Shown here: in pieces, positions 43,858 to 54,411 of the stretch
Position numbering within the stretch: the first letter of the stretch is position 1
How the letters are laid out: every line of letters begins with the position of its first letter
Source: Pelagerythrobacter aerophilus
Lineage (GTDB): Bacteria > Pseudomonadota > Alphaproteobacteria > Sphingomonadales > Sphingomonadaceae
Reading direction: 5' to 3'
DNA length: 64,000 nt
Assembly (NCBI RefSeq): GCF_003581645.1
Contig: NZ_QXFK01000014.1
Location: 124,001 to 188,000, forward strand
Program-made: the position numbers and the translations under genes
The notes under the pieces: generated by a model
Seen by the model: only the letters and a program-made list of their open reading frames with translations
Databases searched by the model: none
What the model was told of the DNA's origin: nothing

Positions 43858-45288
43858 ATGGCCGAGTCCCCGAAGTCCACCATGGAGACCCTGCTGCATA
43901 AGCAGCGCGACGCCTTCACCCTCGCGCGGCCCGAAGGGCTCGACGTGCGCCGCGATCGGGTGAAGCGGGCGATTGCGCTGCTCAAGGACAATGCCGAGGC
44001 ACTCTGCAACGCGATGAGTGCCGACTTCGGCAATCGCAGCGCGCACCAGTCGATGATCACCGACATCGCGGGCACGGCGAACTTCGGGAAGTACTGCCTC
44101 AAGCACCTCGACAAGTGGGCGAGGGCGGACAAGCGGCACGTGCAGTTCCCGCTCGGCCTGCTCGGCGCGAAGGCCGAGGTGCGCTATGAGCCCAAAGGCG
44201 TGATCGGCATCCTCAGCCCGTGGAATTTTCCCGTGAACCTGAGCTTCGGTCCGCTGATGCAGGTGCTCGCCGCCGGCAACCGGGCGATGATCAAACCGAG
44301 CGAATTCACCGAGCGGACCTCGAAACTCTCGGCGGAACTGTGCGCGAAGTATTTTGCGGAGGAGGAAGTCGCCTTCGTCACCGGGGGTCCGGAGGTCGCG
44401 CACGAATTCTCCGGGCTGCCGTTCGATCATCTGGTCTTCACCGGCTCGACCGCGACGGGACGCAAGGTGATGGAGGCTGCGGCGCGCAACCTCTGCCCAG
44501 TCACGCTCGAACTCGGCGGGAAGTCGCCCGTGTTCCTTGGCCGCAGCGCCAATCTCGAGCAGGCGGGGGAGCGGATCGCGCTCGGCAAGATGCTGAACGC
44601 GGGCCAGATCTGCCTCGCGCCCGACTATATGTATGTGCCGGAGGACAAGGAGGACGCGGCGATCGCGGCGGTCGAACTGGGCGTCCACAAGATGTACCCG
44701 ACCCTACTGGAAAACGAGGACTATGCCTCGGTCGTAACCGACCGGCACTTCGACCGTCTGCAGGGCCTCGTCGCCGATGCACGGGACAAGGGTGCCGAGG
44801 TGATCGAGGTCAATCCGGGCAAGGAAGATTTCGGCAACACCAACGCACGCAAGATGCCGCTGACGATCCTGCGCAATGTCAGCGACGACATGCAGGCGAT
44901 GCAGGAAGAGATCTTCGGCCCGGTGCTGCCGGTGAAGACCTACAAGGATGTCGACGAAGCGATCGACTACGTGAACCGGCGCGACCGGCCGCTGGGGCTC
45001 TACTACTTCGGGCAGGACGCGGGCGAGCGCGAGCAGGTGCTGACCCGCACGATCTCGGGCGGTGTGACGGTCAACGACGTGGTCTTCCACGTCTCGATGG
45101 AGGACTTGCCGTTCGGCGGTGTCGGCCCGAGCGGGATGGGCTCCTATCACGGGATCGAGGGCTTCCGCGAGTTCAGCCACGCGCGCAGCATCTACACCCA
45201 GCCGAAGATCGACATCGCCAAGCTTGGCGGGTTCAAGCCGCCCTATGGCGCGGCGACCGAAAAGGCGGTTCGAACGTTGATGAAATAG
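43858..45288 (+). CDS. Coniferyl-aldehyde-dehydrogenase-like aldehyde dehydrogenase
   Basis: The 476-residue product has the general base E218 in LELGGKSP and the catalytic cysteine C252 in NAGQICLAPDYMYVP, plus EEIFGPVLPVKTY. The wording QICLAPDY and its length match the coniferyl aldehyde dehydrogenase group. The ATG at 43858 has GGAGAG 4 bases upstream; a GTG at 43846 is a weaker start. The substrate in this organism is not determined. Confidence 0.9.
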   Translation: MAESPKSTMETLLHKQRDAFTLARPEGLDVRRDRVKRAIALLKDNAEALCNAMSADFGNRSAHQSMITDIAGTANFGKYCLKHLDKWARADKRHVQFPLGLLGAKAEVRYEPKGVIGILSPWNFPVNLSFGPLMQVLAAGNRAMIKPSEFTERTSKLSAELCAKYFAEEEVAFVTGGPEVAHEFSGLPFDHLVFTGSTATGRKVMEAAARNLCPVTLELGGKSPVFLGRSANLEQAGERIALGKMLNAGQICLAPDYMYVPEDKEDAAIAAVELGVHKMYPTLLENEDYASVVTDRHFDRLQGLVADARDKGAEVIEVNPGKEDFGNTNARKMPLTILRNVSDDMQAMQEEIFGPVLPVKTYKDVDEAIDYVNRRDRPLGLYYFGQDAGEREQVLTRTISGGVTVNDVVFHVSMEDLPFGGVGPSGMGSYHGIEGFREFSHARSIYTQPKIDIAKLGGFKPPYGAATEKAVRTLMK

Positions 45289-45324
45289 CGGTTCGCCTGC
45301 GACTCTCCGGTACCGGTCAACTGT

Positions 45325-45339
45325 TGCGAATCGTTCGCA
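45325..45339. promoter_or_regulatory. 15-bp palindrome upstream of nuoA (Fur-box-like)
   Basis: TGCGAA-TCG-TTCGCA is a perfect palindrome centred about 96 bases upstream of the nuoA start. Its wording resembles Fur/RirA-type boxes with TGCGAAT...ATTCGCA. No repressor gene is nearby. An iron- or redox-responsive operator for the complex I operon is possible but not shown. Confidence 0.35.
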
Positions 45340-45427
45340 TTCCCATGCCCTTGCACCATGCGGGACAGGGGCCTAGAGGCGGGCGCGAAACATCCTTCCC
45401 CGTGGGAATCGCCCCAAGGAAAACCGT

Positions 45428-45802
45428 GTGGTCGACCTGAGCCAATACCTTCCGATCCTGATCTTCCTGGTCATCGCCCTGGGCCTCTCGGCAGCGTTCG
45501 TCTTTCTGCCGATGGGTGTCGCGCGTCTGACCGGCGCGCACAATCCCGACGCTGAGAAGCTGAGCGAGTACGAGTGCGGCTTCCCCGCGTTCGAGGACCC
45601 GCGCAGCCAGTTCGACGTGCGCTTCTACCTGATCGCGATCCTGTTCATCGTGTTCGACCTGGAGGCGGCGTTCCTGTTTCCCTGGGCCGTCAGCCTCGAC
45701 CTGACCGGATGGCCGGGCTGGATCACCATGATGATCTTCCTGTTCGAACTCGCCGTGGGCCTTGCCTACGCCTGGAAAGTGGGAGCCCTGGAATGGGAGT
45801 AG
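45428..45802 (+). CDS. nuoA: NADH-quinone oxidoreductase subunit A
   Basis: The 124-residue product has three membrane segments and the conserved [21 protein letters not shown] loop between the first and second. It is a membrane-arm subunit next to the quinone cavity. The start GTG 45428 (VVDLSQY) fits the family and begins the nuo operon. It overlaps nuoB by 10 bases. Confidence 0.96.
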   Translation: MVDLSQYLPILIFLVIALGLSAAFVFLPMGVARLTGAHNPDAEKLSEYECGFPAFEDPRSQFDVRFYLIAILFIVFDLEAAFLFPWAVSLDLTGWPGWITMMIFLFELAVGLAYAWKVGALEWE

Positions 45803-46377
45803 ACCACAGCCCGACGCGCCCGAAGCTCAACCCCGCGCTGCACGACGCGCCGACCGCACGCGGCGGCGAAGTGCGCCAGCCCGGCGGAGATTACTTCCGC
45901 GCGCTGCAGACCGAGGTGAACGACAAGGGTTTCCTCGTCACCAGCACCGAGGACTTGTTCCAGTGGGCCCGCACGGGCTCGCTGTGGTGGATGACCTTCG
46001 GCCTGGCCTGCTGCGCGGTCGAGATGATTCACGTCAACATGCCGCGCTACGACATGGAGCGCTTCGGCGTGGCTCCGCGAGCCAGCCCGCGCCAGTCCGA
46101 CGTGATGATCGTCGCGGGTACGCTGTGCAACAAGATGGCTCCGGCTCTGCGCAAGGTCTATGACCAGATGTCGGACCCGAAGTACGTCATCTCCATGGGT
46201 AGCTGCGCCAACGGTGGCGGCTACTACCACTACAGCTATTCGGTGGTGCGCGGGTGCGACCGCATCGTGCCGGTCGATATCTACGTGCCCGGCTGTCCGC
46301 CGACCGCCGAGGCGCTGCTCTATGGCGTGATGCAGCTCCAGCGCAAGATCCGCCGCGAAGGGACTATTGAGAGGTGA
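45793..46377 (+). CDS. nuoB: NADH-quinone oxidoreductase subunit B
   Basis: The 194-residue product carries the N2 [4Fe-4S] ligands in [18 protein letters not shown] and [10 protein letters not shown], the terminal cluster that reduces quinone. The ATG at 45793 lies inside the end of nuoA. Both the 10-base overlap and the following nuoC spacing are typical of this operon. Confidence 0.96.
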   Translation: MGVDHSPTRPKLNPALHDAPTARGGEVRQPGGDYFRALQTEVNDKGFLVTSTEDLFQWARTGSLWWMTFGLACCAVEMIHVNMPRYDMERFGVAPRASPRQSDVMIVAGTLCNKMAPALRKVYDQMSDPKYVISMGSCANGGGYYHYSYSVVRGCDRIVPVDIYVPGCPPTAEALLYGVMQLQRKIRREGTIER

Positions 46378-46387
46378 TTGGCTCACG

Positions 46388-47281
46388 ATGACCGTGGTTC
46401 ATTCCGCCCCCAGATTCGCCTCCAACGAAGGGGTGAAGGCCGCGCTTGCGACAGCGCTCGGCGATATGCTCGTCGAGGCGCATGAGGAGCATGGCGAAAT
46501 CCTGCTGACGGTGAAGCGCGAGCGGATCGAGGATGCGCTGCGCCTGCTGCGCGACGAGCACCAGTACCAGCAGCTCATGGAGATTGCGGGCGTCGACTAC
46601 CCGCAGCGCGCCGAGCGCTTCGAAGTGGTCTACATGCTGCTGAGCGTGACGAAGAACCACCGCGTGATGCTCAAGGTCACTGCGTCGGAGAAGACGCCGG
46701 TGCCGACCGTCACGACGCTGTGGCCCAACGCGGGCTGGCTCGAGCGCGAGGTGTTCGATCTCTACGGCGTGCTGTTCGAGGGCAATACCGACCTGCGCCG
46801 CATCCTCACCGACTACGGCTTCGAAGGGCACCCCTTCCGCAAGGACTTTCCGCTCACCGGTTATATCGAGCTGCGCTATTCCGAGGAGGAGAAGCGCGTC
46901 GTGTACGAACCGGTCGACCTGCCGCAGGATCTGCGCCGGTTCGATTTCATGAGCCCATGGGAAGGCGCGAACTACGTGCTTCCGGGCGACGAGAAGGCGG
47001 AAACACCTCCGGTCGACGAGGTGAAGACGACCGACAAGAAGAGCGAAACCGGCGCCGGCGAGAAGACCAACGACAAGGCGGCCGAGAAAGTCGCGCCGGC
47101 GGAACGGTCGAGCGGCACAGTCGCGGGGCAGGGCGACGCCAATCCGGCACCGGTGGACACCGGCGAGGACGAGCCCGACGCACCGGAACCGACCGAGAAT
47201 CGCCCGAACAGGAAGCCGCGCAAGGAAACTGCGCGCGACACCTCCGGTGCCACCGAGCCAGACGAAAACGGAGAAGACTGA
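46388..47281 (+). CDS. nuoC: NADH-quinone oxidoreductase subunit C with long charged C-terminal tail
   Basis: The core of about 200 residues carries the 30-kDa subunit blocks ([60 protein letters not shown]). It is followed by about 95 residues rich in Lys, Glu, Pro and Ala ([19 protein letters not shown] onward) with no fold evident. The ATG at 46388 was chosen over the upstream TTG because the nuoB stop lies at 46377. It overlaps nuoD by 1 base. The tail looks disordered. Confidence 0.93.
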   Translation: MTVVHSAPRFASNEGVKAALATALGDMLVEAHEEHGEILLTVKRERIEDALRLLRDEHQYQQLMEIAGVDYPQRAERFEVVYMLLSVTKNHRVMLKVTASEKTPVPTVTTLWPNAGWLEREVFDLYGVLFEGNTDLRRILTDYGFEGHPFRKDFPLTGYIELRYSEEEKRVVYEPVDLPQDLRRFDFMSPWEGANYVLPGDEKAETPPVDEVKTTDKKSETGAGEKTNDKAAEKVAPAERSSGTVAGQGDANPAPVDTGEDEPDAPEPTENRPNRKPRKETARDTSGATEPDENGED

Positions 47282-48495
47282 TGGGGGGCCTGGTTCAGGA
47301 ATCCTCGCCCACCACCGAAGGCGAGGTGATCTCCAACTATACGATCAACTTCGGCCCACAGCATCCCGCGGCGCACGGCGTGCTGCGGATGGTGATGGAG
47401 CTCGACGGCGAGATCATCGAGCGGATCGACCCGCACGTGGGCCTGCTCCATCGCGGCACCGAGAAGCTGATCGAGTACAAGACCTATCTCCAGGCTCTGC
47501 CGTACTTCGACCGGCTCGATTACTGTTCGCCGCTCTGTCAGGAGCACAGCTACGTCCTCGCGATCGAGAAGCTGCTCAATCTAGAGGTGCCGATCCGTGC
47601 GCAGTACCTGCGAGTGCTCTTCGCCGAGCTGACGCGCATTTCGAACCACATGCTGAATATCGGCAGCCACGTCATGGATGTCGGCGCGATGACGCCGAAC
47701 CTGTGGGTGTTCGAATTGCGCGAAGACTGCATGAACTTCTTCGAGCGGGCCTCGGGCGCGCGCATGCACAGCGCCTGGTTCCGCCCCGGCGGCGTGCACC
47801 AGGACGTACCGCTCAAGCTGCTCACCGACATCGGCGACTGGGTCGACACGCGCCTGCCCGAACTGTTCGGCGATGCGATGAGCCTCGTCATGGACAACCG
47901 CATCTTCAAGCAGCGCAACGTCGACATCGCCGTAGTGAGCAAGGAAGATGCGCTGCGCTGGGGCTTCTCCGGCCCGCTGATCCGCGCCGCGGGTATCCCG
48001 TGGGATCTGCGCAAGTCGCAGCCCTACGACGTCTATGACCGGATGGACTTCGAGATTCCGGTCGGCACCAATTCGGACTGCTACGACCGCTTCATGGTCC
48101 GCGTGAAGGAAGTCTACGAAAGCGCGAAGATCATCAAGCAGTGCCTCGCCGAGATGCCCGAGGGGCCGATCGCGAGCGACGACGGCAAGGTCTCCCCGCC
48201 GAGGCGCGGCGAGATGAAGCAGTCGATGGAAGCGCTGATCCACCACTTCAAGCTCTACACCGAGGGCTTTCACGTGCCGGCCGGCGAAGTTTACGTGGCG
48301 ACCGAAAGCCCCAAGGGGGAGTTCGGCGTCTATCTCGTCTCGGATGGGTCGAACAAACCTTATCGCTGCAAGATCCGCCCGACGGCATTCAGCCATCTGC
48401 AGGCGATGGATTTCATGTCGAAGGGCCACATGCTGCCCGACGCGACCGCCATCCTCGGCGCGATCGACGTCGTGTTCGGGGAGTGCGATCGGTGA
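47281..48495 (+). CDS. nuoD: NADH-quinone oxidoreductase subunit D
   Basis: The 404-residue product has the 49-kDa motifs [26 protein letters not shown], and DPVFGECDR-like end (DVVFGECDR). It forms the quinone site with NuoB. The ATG at 47281 overlaps the nuoC stop by 1 base (TGATG). Its own TGA overlaps the GTG of the small gene at 48492. Confidence 0.95.
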   Translation: MGGLVQESSPTTEGEVISNYTINFGPQHPAAHGVLRMVMELDGEIIERIDPHVGLLHRGTEKLIEYKTYLQALPYFDRLDYCSPLCQEHSYVLAIEKLLNLEVPIRAQYLRVLFAELTRISNHMLNIGSHVMDVGAMTPNLWVFELREDCMNFFERASGARMHSAWFRPGGVHQDVPLKLLTDIGDWVDTRLPELFGDAMSLVMDNRIFKQRNVDIAVVSKEDALRWGFSGPLIRAAGIPWDLRKSQPYDVYDRMDFEIPVGTNSDCYDRFMVRVKEVYESAKIIKQCLAEMPEGPIASDDGKVSPPRRGEMKQSMEALIHHFKLYTEGFHVPAGEVYVATESPKGEFGVYLVSDGSNKPYRCKIRPTAFSHLQAMDFMSKGHMLPDATAILGAIDVVFGECDR

Positions 48496-48671
48496 TCCGC
48501 GAACTGTTCATCCTCGTCGCGGCGTTCGCCGCCTTCGCCTCGGCCGTCGCCGCCTATCTTCTGGCAGTGCATGGCCAGTCGAGCCTGAAGGAAGTCCTCT
48601 CAACGGCATTTGCCGCCGTGGTCGGCCTCTATGTTGGCCGCTATCTGGAACGAAAGCTGATCAATGGCTGA
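48492..48671 (+). CDS. Small one-helix membrane protein between nuoD and nuoE (59 aa)
   Basis: GTG at 48492 overlaps the nuoD stop (GTGA) and the 59-residue product ends inside the start of nuoE. It has one or two hydrophobic segments (about 4-27 and 33-48) and a basic end [11 protein letters not shown]. It is not a canonical complex I subunit. The overlaps indicate co-translation with the operon. I do not recognise it. Confidence 0.6.
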   Translation: MIRELFILVAAFAAFASAVAAYLLAVHGQSSLKEVLSTAFAAVVGLYVGRYLERKLING

Positions 48672-49332
48672 CCGCTCCCCCGCACCCGATACCCCCGAGC
48701 TCCGCGAGCGCTGGGGCTCGTTCGAGTTCTCGCCCGCGTACAAGGCGAAGGCCGACACCGCGATCGCGCGCTATCCCGAGGGGCGCCAGCGTTCGGCGGT
48801 GATGCCGCTGCTCGACCTCGCCCAGCGTCAGGTGGGTGAGGAAACGAATACGCAGGGCTGGCTGCCACTGCCGGTGATCGAATACGTCGCCGACTATCTC
48901 GAGATGCCGGTGATCCGTGTGCTCGAGGTCGCGACGTTCTATTTCATGTACAACCTTCAGCCCGTGGGTAAGTATCACGTGCAGGTCTGCGGCACGACGC
49001 CGTGCATGCTGCGCGGCTCGGACGGACTACTCGAGACCTGCAAGAAGCGCGGCATGGTGAAGGGCCATGTCTCGGAGGACGGGCTGTGGACGCTGACCGA
49101 GGTCGAATGCCTCGGCAACTGCGCGACCGCGCCGATGGTCCAGATCAACGACGACAACTACGAAGACCTGACGCCCGAGCGGCTCGATCACGTTCTTGAC
49201 GAGCTCGCCGCCGGCCGTCAGCCGAAGACCGGCACGCAGGAGCCGGGCCGGCACACCAGCGAGCCGGTCGGCGGGCCGACCACGCTCAAGGAAATGGTCA
49301 CCGAGAACCACGATTACCGGGGTGAGTGGTGA
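48664..49332 (+). CDS. nuoE: NADH-quinone oxidoreductase subunit E
   Basis: The 222-residue product has the [2Fe-2S] ligands in CGTTPCMLRG and CLGNCATAP. A C-terminal extension of about 45 residues (PKTGTQEPGRHTSEP...) follows the usual core. The ATG at 48664 overlaps the preceding small gene by 8 bases. It pairs with NuoF in the NADH module. Confidence 0.95.
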   Translation: MADRSPAPDTPELRERWGSFEFSPAYKAKADTAIARYPEGRQRSAVMPLLDLAQRQVGEETNTQGWLPLPVIEYVADYLEMPVIRVLEVATFYFMYNLQPVGKYHVQVCGTTPCMLRGSDGLLETCKKRGMVKGHVSEDGLWTLTEVECLGNCATAPMVQINDDNYEDLTPERLDHVLDELAAGRQPKTGTQEPGRHTSEPVGGPTTLKEMVTENHDYRGEW

Positions 49333-49520
49333 TGTCGCAGGTCCGAATACTTCAACTCGCCGGGATTGTTTTCCTGGTCTGCGCGCTGGCCTTCATTGGC
49401 AGCGGTAACAGCGCGCTTGGCGGCAGTTTCGTCGCGATCGGCGTGGCCTTCATCGCCATTTCCGCGAGCCAGTCGAAGAGCCGCGAGATACGCGAACGGC
49501 AAGAGAAGGACGGCCAGTAA
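49332..49520 (+). CDS. Small two-helix membrane protein after nuoE (62 aa)
   Basis: The ATG at 49332 overlaps the nuoE stop by 1 base (TGATG). The 62-residue product has two hydrophobic segments (about 6-24 and 28-45) and a charged tail [15 protein letters not shown]. Its TAA overlaps the ATG of the next small gene. It is not a known complex I subunit. I do not recognise it. Confidence 0.6.
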   Translation: MSQVRILQLAGIVFLVCALAFIGSGNSALGGSFVAIGVAFIAISASQSKSREIRERQEKDGQ

Positions 49521-49657
49521 TGGATATCGTCACCATTCTCGTCGCGCTCGTGCTGATCGTCATCGCCTGGAAGGTGCTCGCCGGTCTCGTGAAGTTCGGC
49601 GCCATCGTCCTGGTGGCGGCGGCCGCGATCTATTTCGTTTCGCAGGGGACCATGTGA
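49520..49657 (+). CDS. Small membrane protein before nuoF (45 aa)
   Basis: The 45-residue product starts at ATG 49520, overlapping the previous stop, and its TGA overlaps the nuoF ATG at 49657. It is almost entirely hydrophobic ([25 protein letters not shown]...). This looks like one or two membrane helices. It is too short for confident family assignment; its reality rests on the exact couplings at both ends. Confidence 0.5.
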   Translation: MDIVTILVALVLIVIAWKVLAGLVKFGAIVLVAAAAIYFVSQGTM

Positions 49658-50949
49658 TGCTGGCCGACAAGGATCGCATCTTCACCAACCTCTATGGCTT
49701 CCAGGACTGGGGGCTGAAGGCGGCGCAGGCGCGCGGCGACTGGGACGACACCAAGGCGCTGATCGGGCGCGGTCAGGACGCCATCATCGACGAGATGAAG
49801 GCATCGGGCCTGCGCGGGCGCGGCGGGGCGGGCTTCCCGACCGGTCTCAAGTGGTCGTTCATGCCCAAGGAAAGCAAGGACGGCCGTCCTAGCTTCCTCG
49901 TCATCAACGCCGACGAATCCGAACCGGGCTCATGCAAGGACCGCGAGATCATCCGCCACGATCCGCACAAACTGATCGAAGGTGCGCTCGTGGCGGGCTT
50001 TGCGATGCGTGCGCGGGCGGCGTACATCTACATCCGCGGCGAATATATCCGCGAGGCCGAAACGCTGCAGGCGGCGATCGACGAGGCCTACGATGCCGGG
50101 TTGATCGGCAAGAACGCCAGCGGCTCGGGCTACGACTTCGACGTGTTCCTGCATCGCGGCGCGGGTGCCTACATCTGCGGCGAAGAGACCGCGATGATCG
50201 AGAGCCTCGAGGGCAAGAAGGGCCAGCCGCGCCTCAAGCCGCCGTTCCCGGCCGGCGCGGGCCTCTACGGCTGCCCGACCACGGTCAACAACGTGGAGTC
50301 CATTGCGGTCGTCCCGACGATCCTGCGTCGCGGGGCCTCGTGGTTCGCCGGCTTCGGACGCGAGAACAACGCCGGCACCAAGCTGTTCCAGATCAGCGGC
50401 CATGTTGAAAAGCCTTGCGTGGTCGAGGAAGCGATGAGCATCCCCTTCCGCGAACTGATCGAGAAGCACTGCGGCGGCATCCGCGGCGGATGGGACAACC
50501 TGCTGGCGGTGATCCCGGGCGGTTCCTCCGTCCCGCTGGTCCCCGCTGAGCAGATCATGGACTGCCCGATGGATTTCGACGGGCTCAAGGAACTAGGCTC
50601 CGGGCTCGGCACTGCGGCCGTGATCGTGATGGACAAGTCGACCGACATCGTCCGCGCGATCAGCCGGATCAGTTATTTCTACAAGCACGAGTCCTGCGGC
50701 CAGTGCACCCCATGCCGCGAAGGCACCGGGTGGATGTGGCGCGTCATGGAACGCCTGCGCACCGGCGATGCGGCGATCGAGGAGATCGACATGCTGCAGC
50801 AGGTGACCAAGCAGGTCGAAGGCCACACCATCTGCGCCCTGGGCGACGCCGCCGCCTGGCCGATCCAGGGCCTGATCCGCCACTTCCGCCCCGAGCTGGA
50901 ACGGCGGATCGAGGAGCATAACACCAAGTTTGCCGAGGCAGCCGAATAA
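49657..50949 (+). CDS. nuoF: NADH-quinone oxidoreductase subunit F
   Basis: The 430-residue product has the NADH/FMN block [23 protein letters not shown], the [25 protein letters not shown] region, and the [4Fe-4S] ligands in [12 protein letters not shown] and [13 protein letters not shown]. It is the NADH-binding subunit. The ATG at 49657 gives the family start; a longer open frame upstream is a shadow. Confidence 0.95.
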   Translation: MLADKDRIFTNLYGFQDWGLKAAQARGDWDDTKALIGRGQDAIIDEMKASGLRGRGGAGFPTGLKWSFMPKESKDGRPSFLVINADESEPGSCKDREIIRHDPHKLIEGALVAGFAMRARAAYIYIRGEYIREAETLQAAIDEAYDAGLIGKNASGSGYDFDVFLHRGAGAYICGEETAMIESLEGKKGQPRLKPPFPAGAGLYGCPTTVNNVESIAVVPTILRRGASWFAGFGRENNAGTKLFQISGHVEKPCVVEEAMSIPFRELIEKHCGGIRGGWDNLLAVIPGGSSVPLVPAEQIMDCPMDFDGLKELGSGLGTAAVIVMDKSTDIVRAISRISYFYKHESCGQCTPCREGTGWMWRVMERLRTGDAAIEEIDMLQQVTKQVEGHTICALGDAAAWPIQGLIRHFRPELERRIEEHNTKFAEAAE

Positions 50950-52961
50950 TGCCTAAAGTTACCGTAGACGGTCAGGAAATCGAGGTCCCCGACGGCGCGA
51001 CCGTGTTGCAGGCGTGTGAGCTGGCGGGGAAGGAGATTCCGCGGTTCTGCTATCACGAGCGGCTGAGCATCGCGGGCAACTGTCGCATGTGTCTGGTCGA
51101 GGTGAAGCCCGGGCCGCCCAAGCCGCAGGCGAGCTGTGCGCTCCCCGCTGCCGACGGGCAGGAGATCCGCACCGATAGCCAGATGGTCAAGACGGCGCGT
51201 GAAGGGGTGATGGAGTTCCTGCTCATCAACCACCCACTCGACTGCCCGATCTGCGACCAAGGCGGCGAGTGCGATCTGCAGGACCAGGCGGTCGCCTATG
51301 GCCGCGGCGGCTCGCGCTATCATGAGAACAAGCGCGCGGTGACCGAGAAGTACATGGGCCCGCTGATCAAGACGATCATGACCCGCTGCATCCACTGCAC
51401 CCGCTGCGTGCGCTTCTCCGAGGAGATCGCTGGCGTCGACGAAATCGGCGCGCTCTATCGCGGCGAGGACATGCAGATCACGACCTATCTCGAGCATGCC
51501 GCCAAGCACGAGCTTTCGGCCAACGTGATAGACCTGTGCCCGGTCGGCGCGCTGACCAGCCGCCCGTATGCGTTCGAGGCGCGGCCGTGGGAGCTCAAGA
51601 AGACGCTCAGCATCGACGTCAGCGACGCCGTCGGGGCGAACATCCGTCTCGACAGCCGCGGGCGCGAAGTCATGCGGGCGCTGCCGCGCATCAACGACGA
51701 CGTCAACGAGGAGTGGCTCAGCGACAAGGGCCGCTACATGGTCGACGGGCTCACCCGGCGCCGGCTCGACCGGGTGTGGATTCGCAAGGGCGGAAAGCTC
51801 CAGCCGGCGGGTTGGGAGGATGCGTTCAAGGCGATCGCCAAGGCCAAGGCGGGCAACAGCGTTGCCGCGATCGCCGGCGACCTGGTCGACTGCGAGACGA
51901 TGTTCGCGGCCAAGAAGCTGCTCGGCGCGCTCGGGTCCGACCTGCTTGAAGGGCGGCAGACCGGGTTGGATTACCCGACGGATAATCTCGCTGCGGTGAA
52001 TTTCAACTCGACCCTCGCAGGGATCGAGACGGCCGATGCGATCCTAGTCGTCGGCAGCCACGTTCGCTGGGAAGCGGCGCTGGTGAACGTCCGCCTGCGC
52101 AAGGCGGTCAAGCGCGGGGCGAAGATCTTCCTGGTCGGCCCGCGCTGGGAAACGACCTATCCGGCCGAGTTCCTGGGCGATGACGTGAGCGTGCTCGGCG
52201 ATCTTCCCTCGGAAGTCGCGGAGCTGTTCGAGAAGGCGGAGCGCCCGGCAGTAATCGTCGGCGCCGGCGGCCTCGCGGCAGGCGCCTTTCAGGATGCCCT
52301 CGCGCTCGCGCAGGGCTGGAGCAGGGAAGGGTGGAACGGCTTCAACGTCCTCCATACCTCCGCTTCGCGGATGGGCGGGCTCATGCTCGGCTATGCGCAG
52401 AAGGGCGGTATCGCCGACGTGGTGAAGGCCGAACCCAAGGTCGTGCTCGCGCTGGGTGCCGACGAGGTCGACTGGTCGGCCTTCGGCAAGAGTCTCAAGG
52501 TCTATATCGGCCATCACGGCGACAAGGGCGCGCATGCGGCGGACATTATCCTTCCCGCCGCGAGCTACGCCGAGAAGGACGGCACGTACGTCAATACCGA
52601 AGGCCGCGTGCAGTTCGCCGAGAAGGCAGTGTTCGCGCCGGGCGATGCGCGTGAGGACTGGACGATCCTGCGCGCGCTCGCCGATGCGCTGGGCGTCGAG
52701 GTCGGCTTCGACAGTTTCGCCGAACTGCAGGCGGCGATGATCGCGGAAGTCCCCGCGCTGGGCGTCGAAGGTCTCGCCGACATTATGGGTCTTTCGGGGG
52801 GCAAGCTGCCGAAGGCCAAGGCGGCCAAGGTGAAGGGTGCGATTTCCTATCCCATCAGGGATTTCTACCTGACCAACTCGATCGCCCGCGCCAGCGCCGT
52901 AATGCAGCGATGCTCGGCCGAACTTCTCCACGGCGAGGAAATTCTGGAGGCGGCGGAATGA
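50949..52961 (+). CDS. nuoG: NADH-quinone oxidoreductase subunit G
   Basis: The 670-residue product has the N-terminal [2Fe-2S] [19 protein letters not shown], then [14 protein letters not shown] and IHCTRCVRF cluster sites, and a molybdopterin-oxidoreductase-like large domain. The ATG at 50949 overlaps the nuoF stop by 1 base. It is the largest hydrophilic subunit, carrying several iron-sulphur clusters. Confidence 0.96.
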   Translation: MPKVTVDGQEIEVPDGATVLQACELAGKEIPRFCYHERLSIAGNCRMCLVEVKPGPPKPQASCALPAADGQEIRTDSQMVKTAREGVMEFLLINHPLDCPICDQGGECDLQDQAVAYGRGGSRYHENKRAVTEKYMGPLIKTIMTRCIHCTRCVRFSEEIAGVDEIGALYRGEDMQITTYLEHAAKHELSANVIDLCPVGALTSRPYAFEARPWELKKTLSIDVSDAVGANIRLDSRGREVMRALPRINDDVNEEWLSDKGRYMVDGLTRRRLDRVWIRKGGKLQPAGWEDAFKAIAKAKAGNSVAAIAGDLVDCETMFAAKKLLGALGSDLLEGRQTGLDYPTDNLAAVNFNSTLAGIETADAILVVGSHVRWEAALVNVRLRKAVKRGAKIFLVGPRWETTYPAEFLGDDVSVLGDLPSEVAELFEKAERPAVIVGAGGLAAGAFQDALALAQGWSREGWNGFNVLHTSASRMGGLMLGYAQKGGIADVVKAEPKVVLALGADEVDWSAFGKSLKVYIGHHGDKGAHAADIILPAASYAEKDGTYVNTEGRVQFAEKAVFAPGDAREDWTILRALADALGVEVGFDSFAELQAAMIAEVPALGVEGLADIMGLSGGKLPKAKAAKVKGAISYPIRDFYLTNSIARASAVMQRCSAELLHGEEILEAAE

Positions 52962-54010
52962 CCGCGTTCTTCCAATCCCTTGGCATGACCTACGAGTGGG
53001 CGTGGTTCGTCGCCACCGTCGCGGGCGTGCTGCTGATCGCTCTGCCGCTAATGCTGGCGGTGGCGATGATCATTTATGCCGACCGCAAGATCTGGGCGGC
53101 GATTGCGCTGCGGCGCGGCCCCAACGTGGTCGGGCCGTTCGGTTTGCTGCAGAGCTTTGCGGATGGTCTGAAGGTGTTTCTGCAGGAAACGATTATCCCT
53201 TCTGCCGCGAACAAGGGACTGTTCCTGATCGGCCCGATCGTGACCTTCACGGTCGCGCTGCTTGCCTGGGCCGTGATCCCGTTCGGGCCGGAGGCCGTGC
53301 TCGCCGATATCAATATCGGCCTGCTCTACGTTCTCGCGATCAGTTCGCTCGGGGTTTACGGCGTGGTGGTGGCTGGCTGGGCCTCCAACTCGAAGTATCC
53401 GTTCTTCTCGGCGATGCGCGCTGCGGCGCAGATGATCAGCTATGAGGTATCGATCGGCTTCATCCTCGTTTGCGTGATCCTCTATGCGGGCACCAGCAAC
53501 CTGAACGACATCATCGAGGCGCAGCGCGGCCACGGGTTTGGTCTGGTCAACGGGTTCTTCTTCAACCTGCTGCTGTTCCCGATCTGGGTCATGTTCCTGA
53601 TCTCGAGCCTTGCGGAAACCGCCCGCGCGCCGTTCGATCTGACCGAGGCGGAGAGCGAGCTCGTCGCCGGCTACCAGACCGAATATTCCTCGATGAGCTT
53701 CGCGCTCTTCTGGCTCGGTGAATATGCCAACGTGCTGCTGATGTGCGCGCTCAACGCAGTGCTGTTCTTCGGTGGTTGGCTGCCCCCGCTGAACATCGAT
53801 CTGATCCCGTGGTTCGACATTCCGGGCTGGATCTGGCTCTTCGCCAAGATCTTCCTGTTCTTCTTCATCTTCAGCTGGGTGAAGGCCACCGTCCCACGCT
53901 TCCGCTACGACCAGTTGATGCGGCTGGGCTGGAAAGTCTTCCTGCCGCTGAGCCTGCTGTTCGTAGTGCTCGTGTCGGGCTGGTTGATGTTCACGAGGTA
54001 CGGGGCATGA
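52958..54010 (+). CDS. nuoH: NADH-quinone oxidoreductase subunit H
   Basis: The 350-residue membrane protein has about eight helices and the conserved [32 protein letters not shown] and [29 protein letters not shown], which line the quinone channel. The ATG at 52958 overlaps the nuoG stop (ATGA). Its TGA overlaps the ATG of the orphan gene at 54007. Confidence 0.96.
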   Translation: MTAFFQSLGMTYEWAWFVATVAGVLLIALPLMLAVAMIIYADRKIWAAIALRRGPNVVGPFGLLQSFADGLKVFLQETIIPSAANKGLFLIGPIVTFTVALLAWAVIPFGPEAVLADINIGLLYVLAISSLGVYGVVVAGWASNSKYPFFSAMRAAAQMISYEVSIGFILVCVILYAGTSNLNDIIEAQRGHGFGLVNGFFFNLLLFPIWVMFLISSLAETARAPFDLTEAESELVAGYQTEYSSMSFALFWLGEYANVLLMCALNAVLFFGGWLPPLNIDLIPWFDIPGWIWLFAKIFLFFFIFSWVKATVPRFRYDQLMRLGWKVFLPLSLLFVVLVSGWLMFTRYGA

Positions 54011-54411
54011 GTCTGGCAGTTGCTGCACAAGCGTTGGCCTTGTCCTGCATATTGCACGCCACGTCTGCCGATGGCTCGATGCTGATTGGCCCGGAGCATA
54101 AAGTCACGCTCAGCGGTCCGTCGCATTCAGTGCTTGTTCGGGAGAACGCAGAGATTTACCTGACCGGAGCCGAAGCGTTGGGCTTGGCGTCGGATTGGGA
54201 AACAGGCCCAAACTTTCATGGTTCGGTGCTAATTCTGCCGAAGCAGGACGGCGCACCGCTCTCCGGCCTTCTTGTTCCAAATGAGGGCGGGACTTTCAGC
54301 ATATTTTGGGCGAATAATGAACGCCTAAAGCCTAATGGTGCCCCTATCACAGAAGTCTCCGGTGTCTGTTCACCGATCATCGAGAGCGATGATCGAGAGG
54401 TAGTCCAATGA
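54007..54411 (+). CDS. Unrecognised protein between nuoH and nuoI
   Basis: The 134-residue product starts with a hydrophobic stretch ([22 protein letters not shown]), a possible signal peptide or lipoprotein-like start with C14, followed by a beta-rich body. It overlaps nuoH (ATGA) at its start and nuoI (ATGA) at its end, so it is co-translated. Its base composition is clearly lower in GC than the neighbours. It is not a known complex I subunit and I assign no function. Confidence 0.6.
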   Translation: MSLAVAAQALALSCILHATSADGSMLIGPEHKVTLSGPSHSVLVRENAEIYLTGAEALGLASDWETGPNFHGSVLILPKQDGAPLSGLLVPNEGGTFSIFWANNERLKPNGAPITEVSGVCSPIIESDDREVVQ

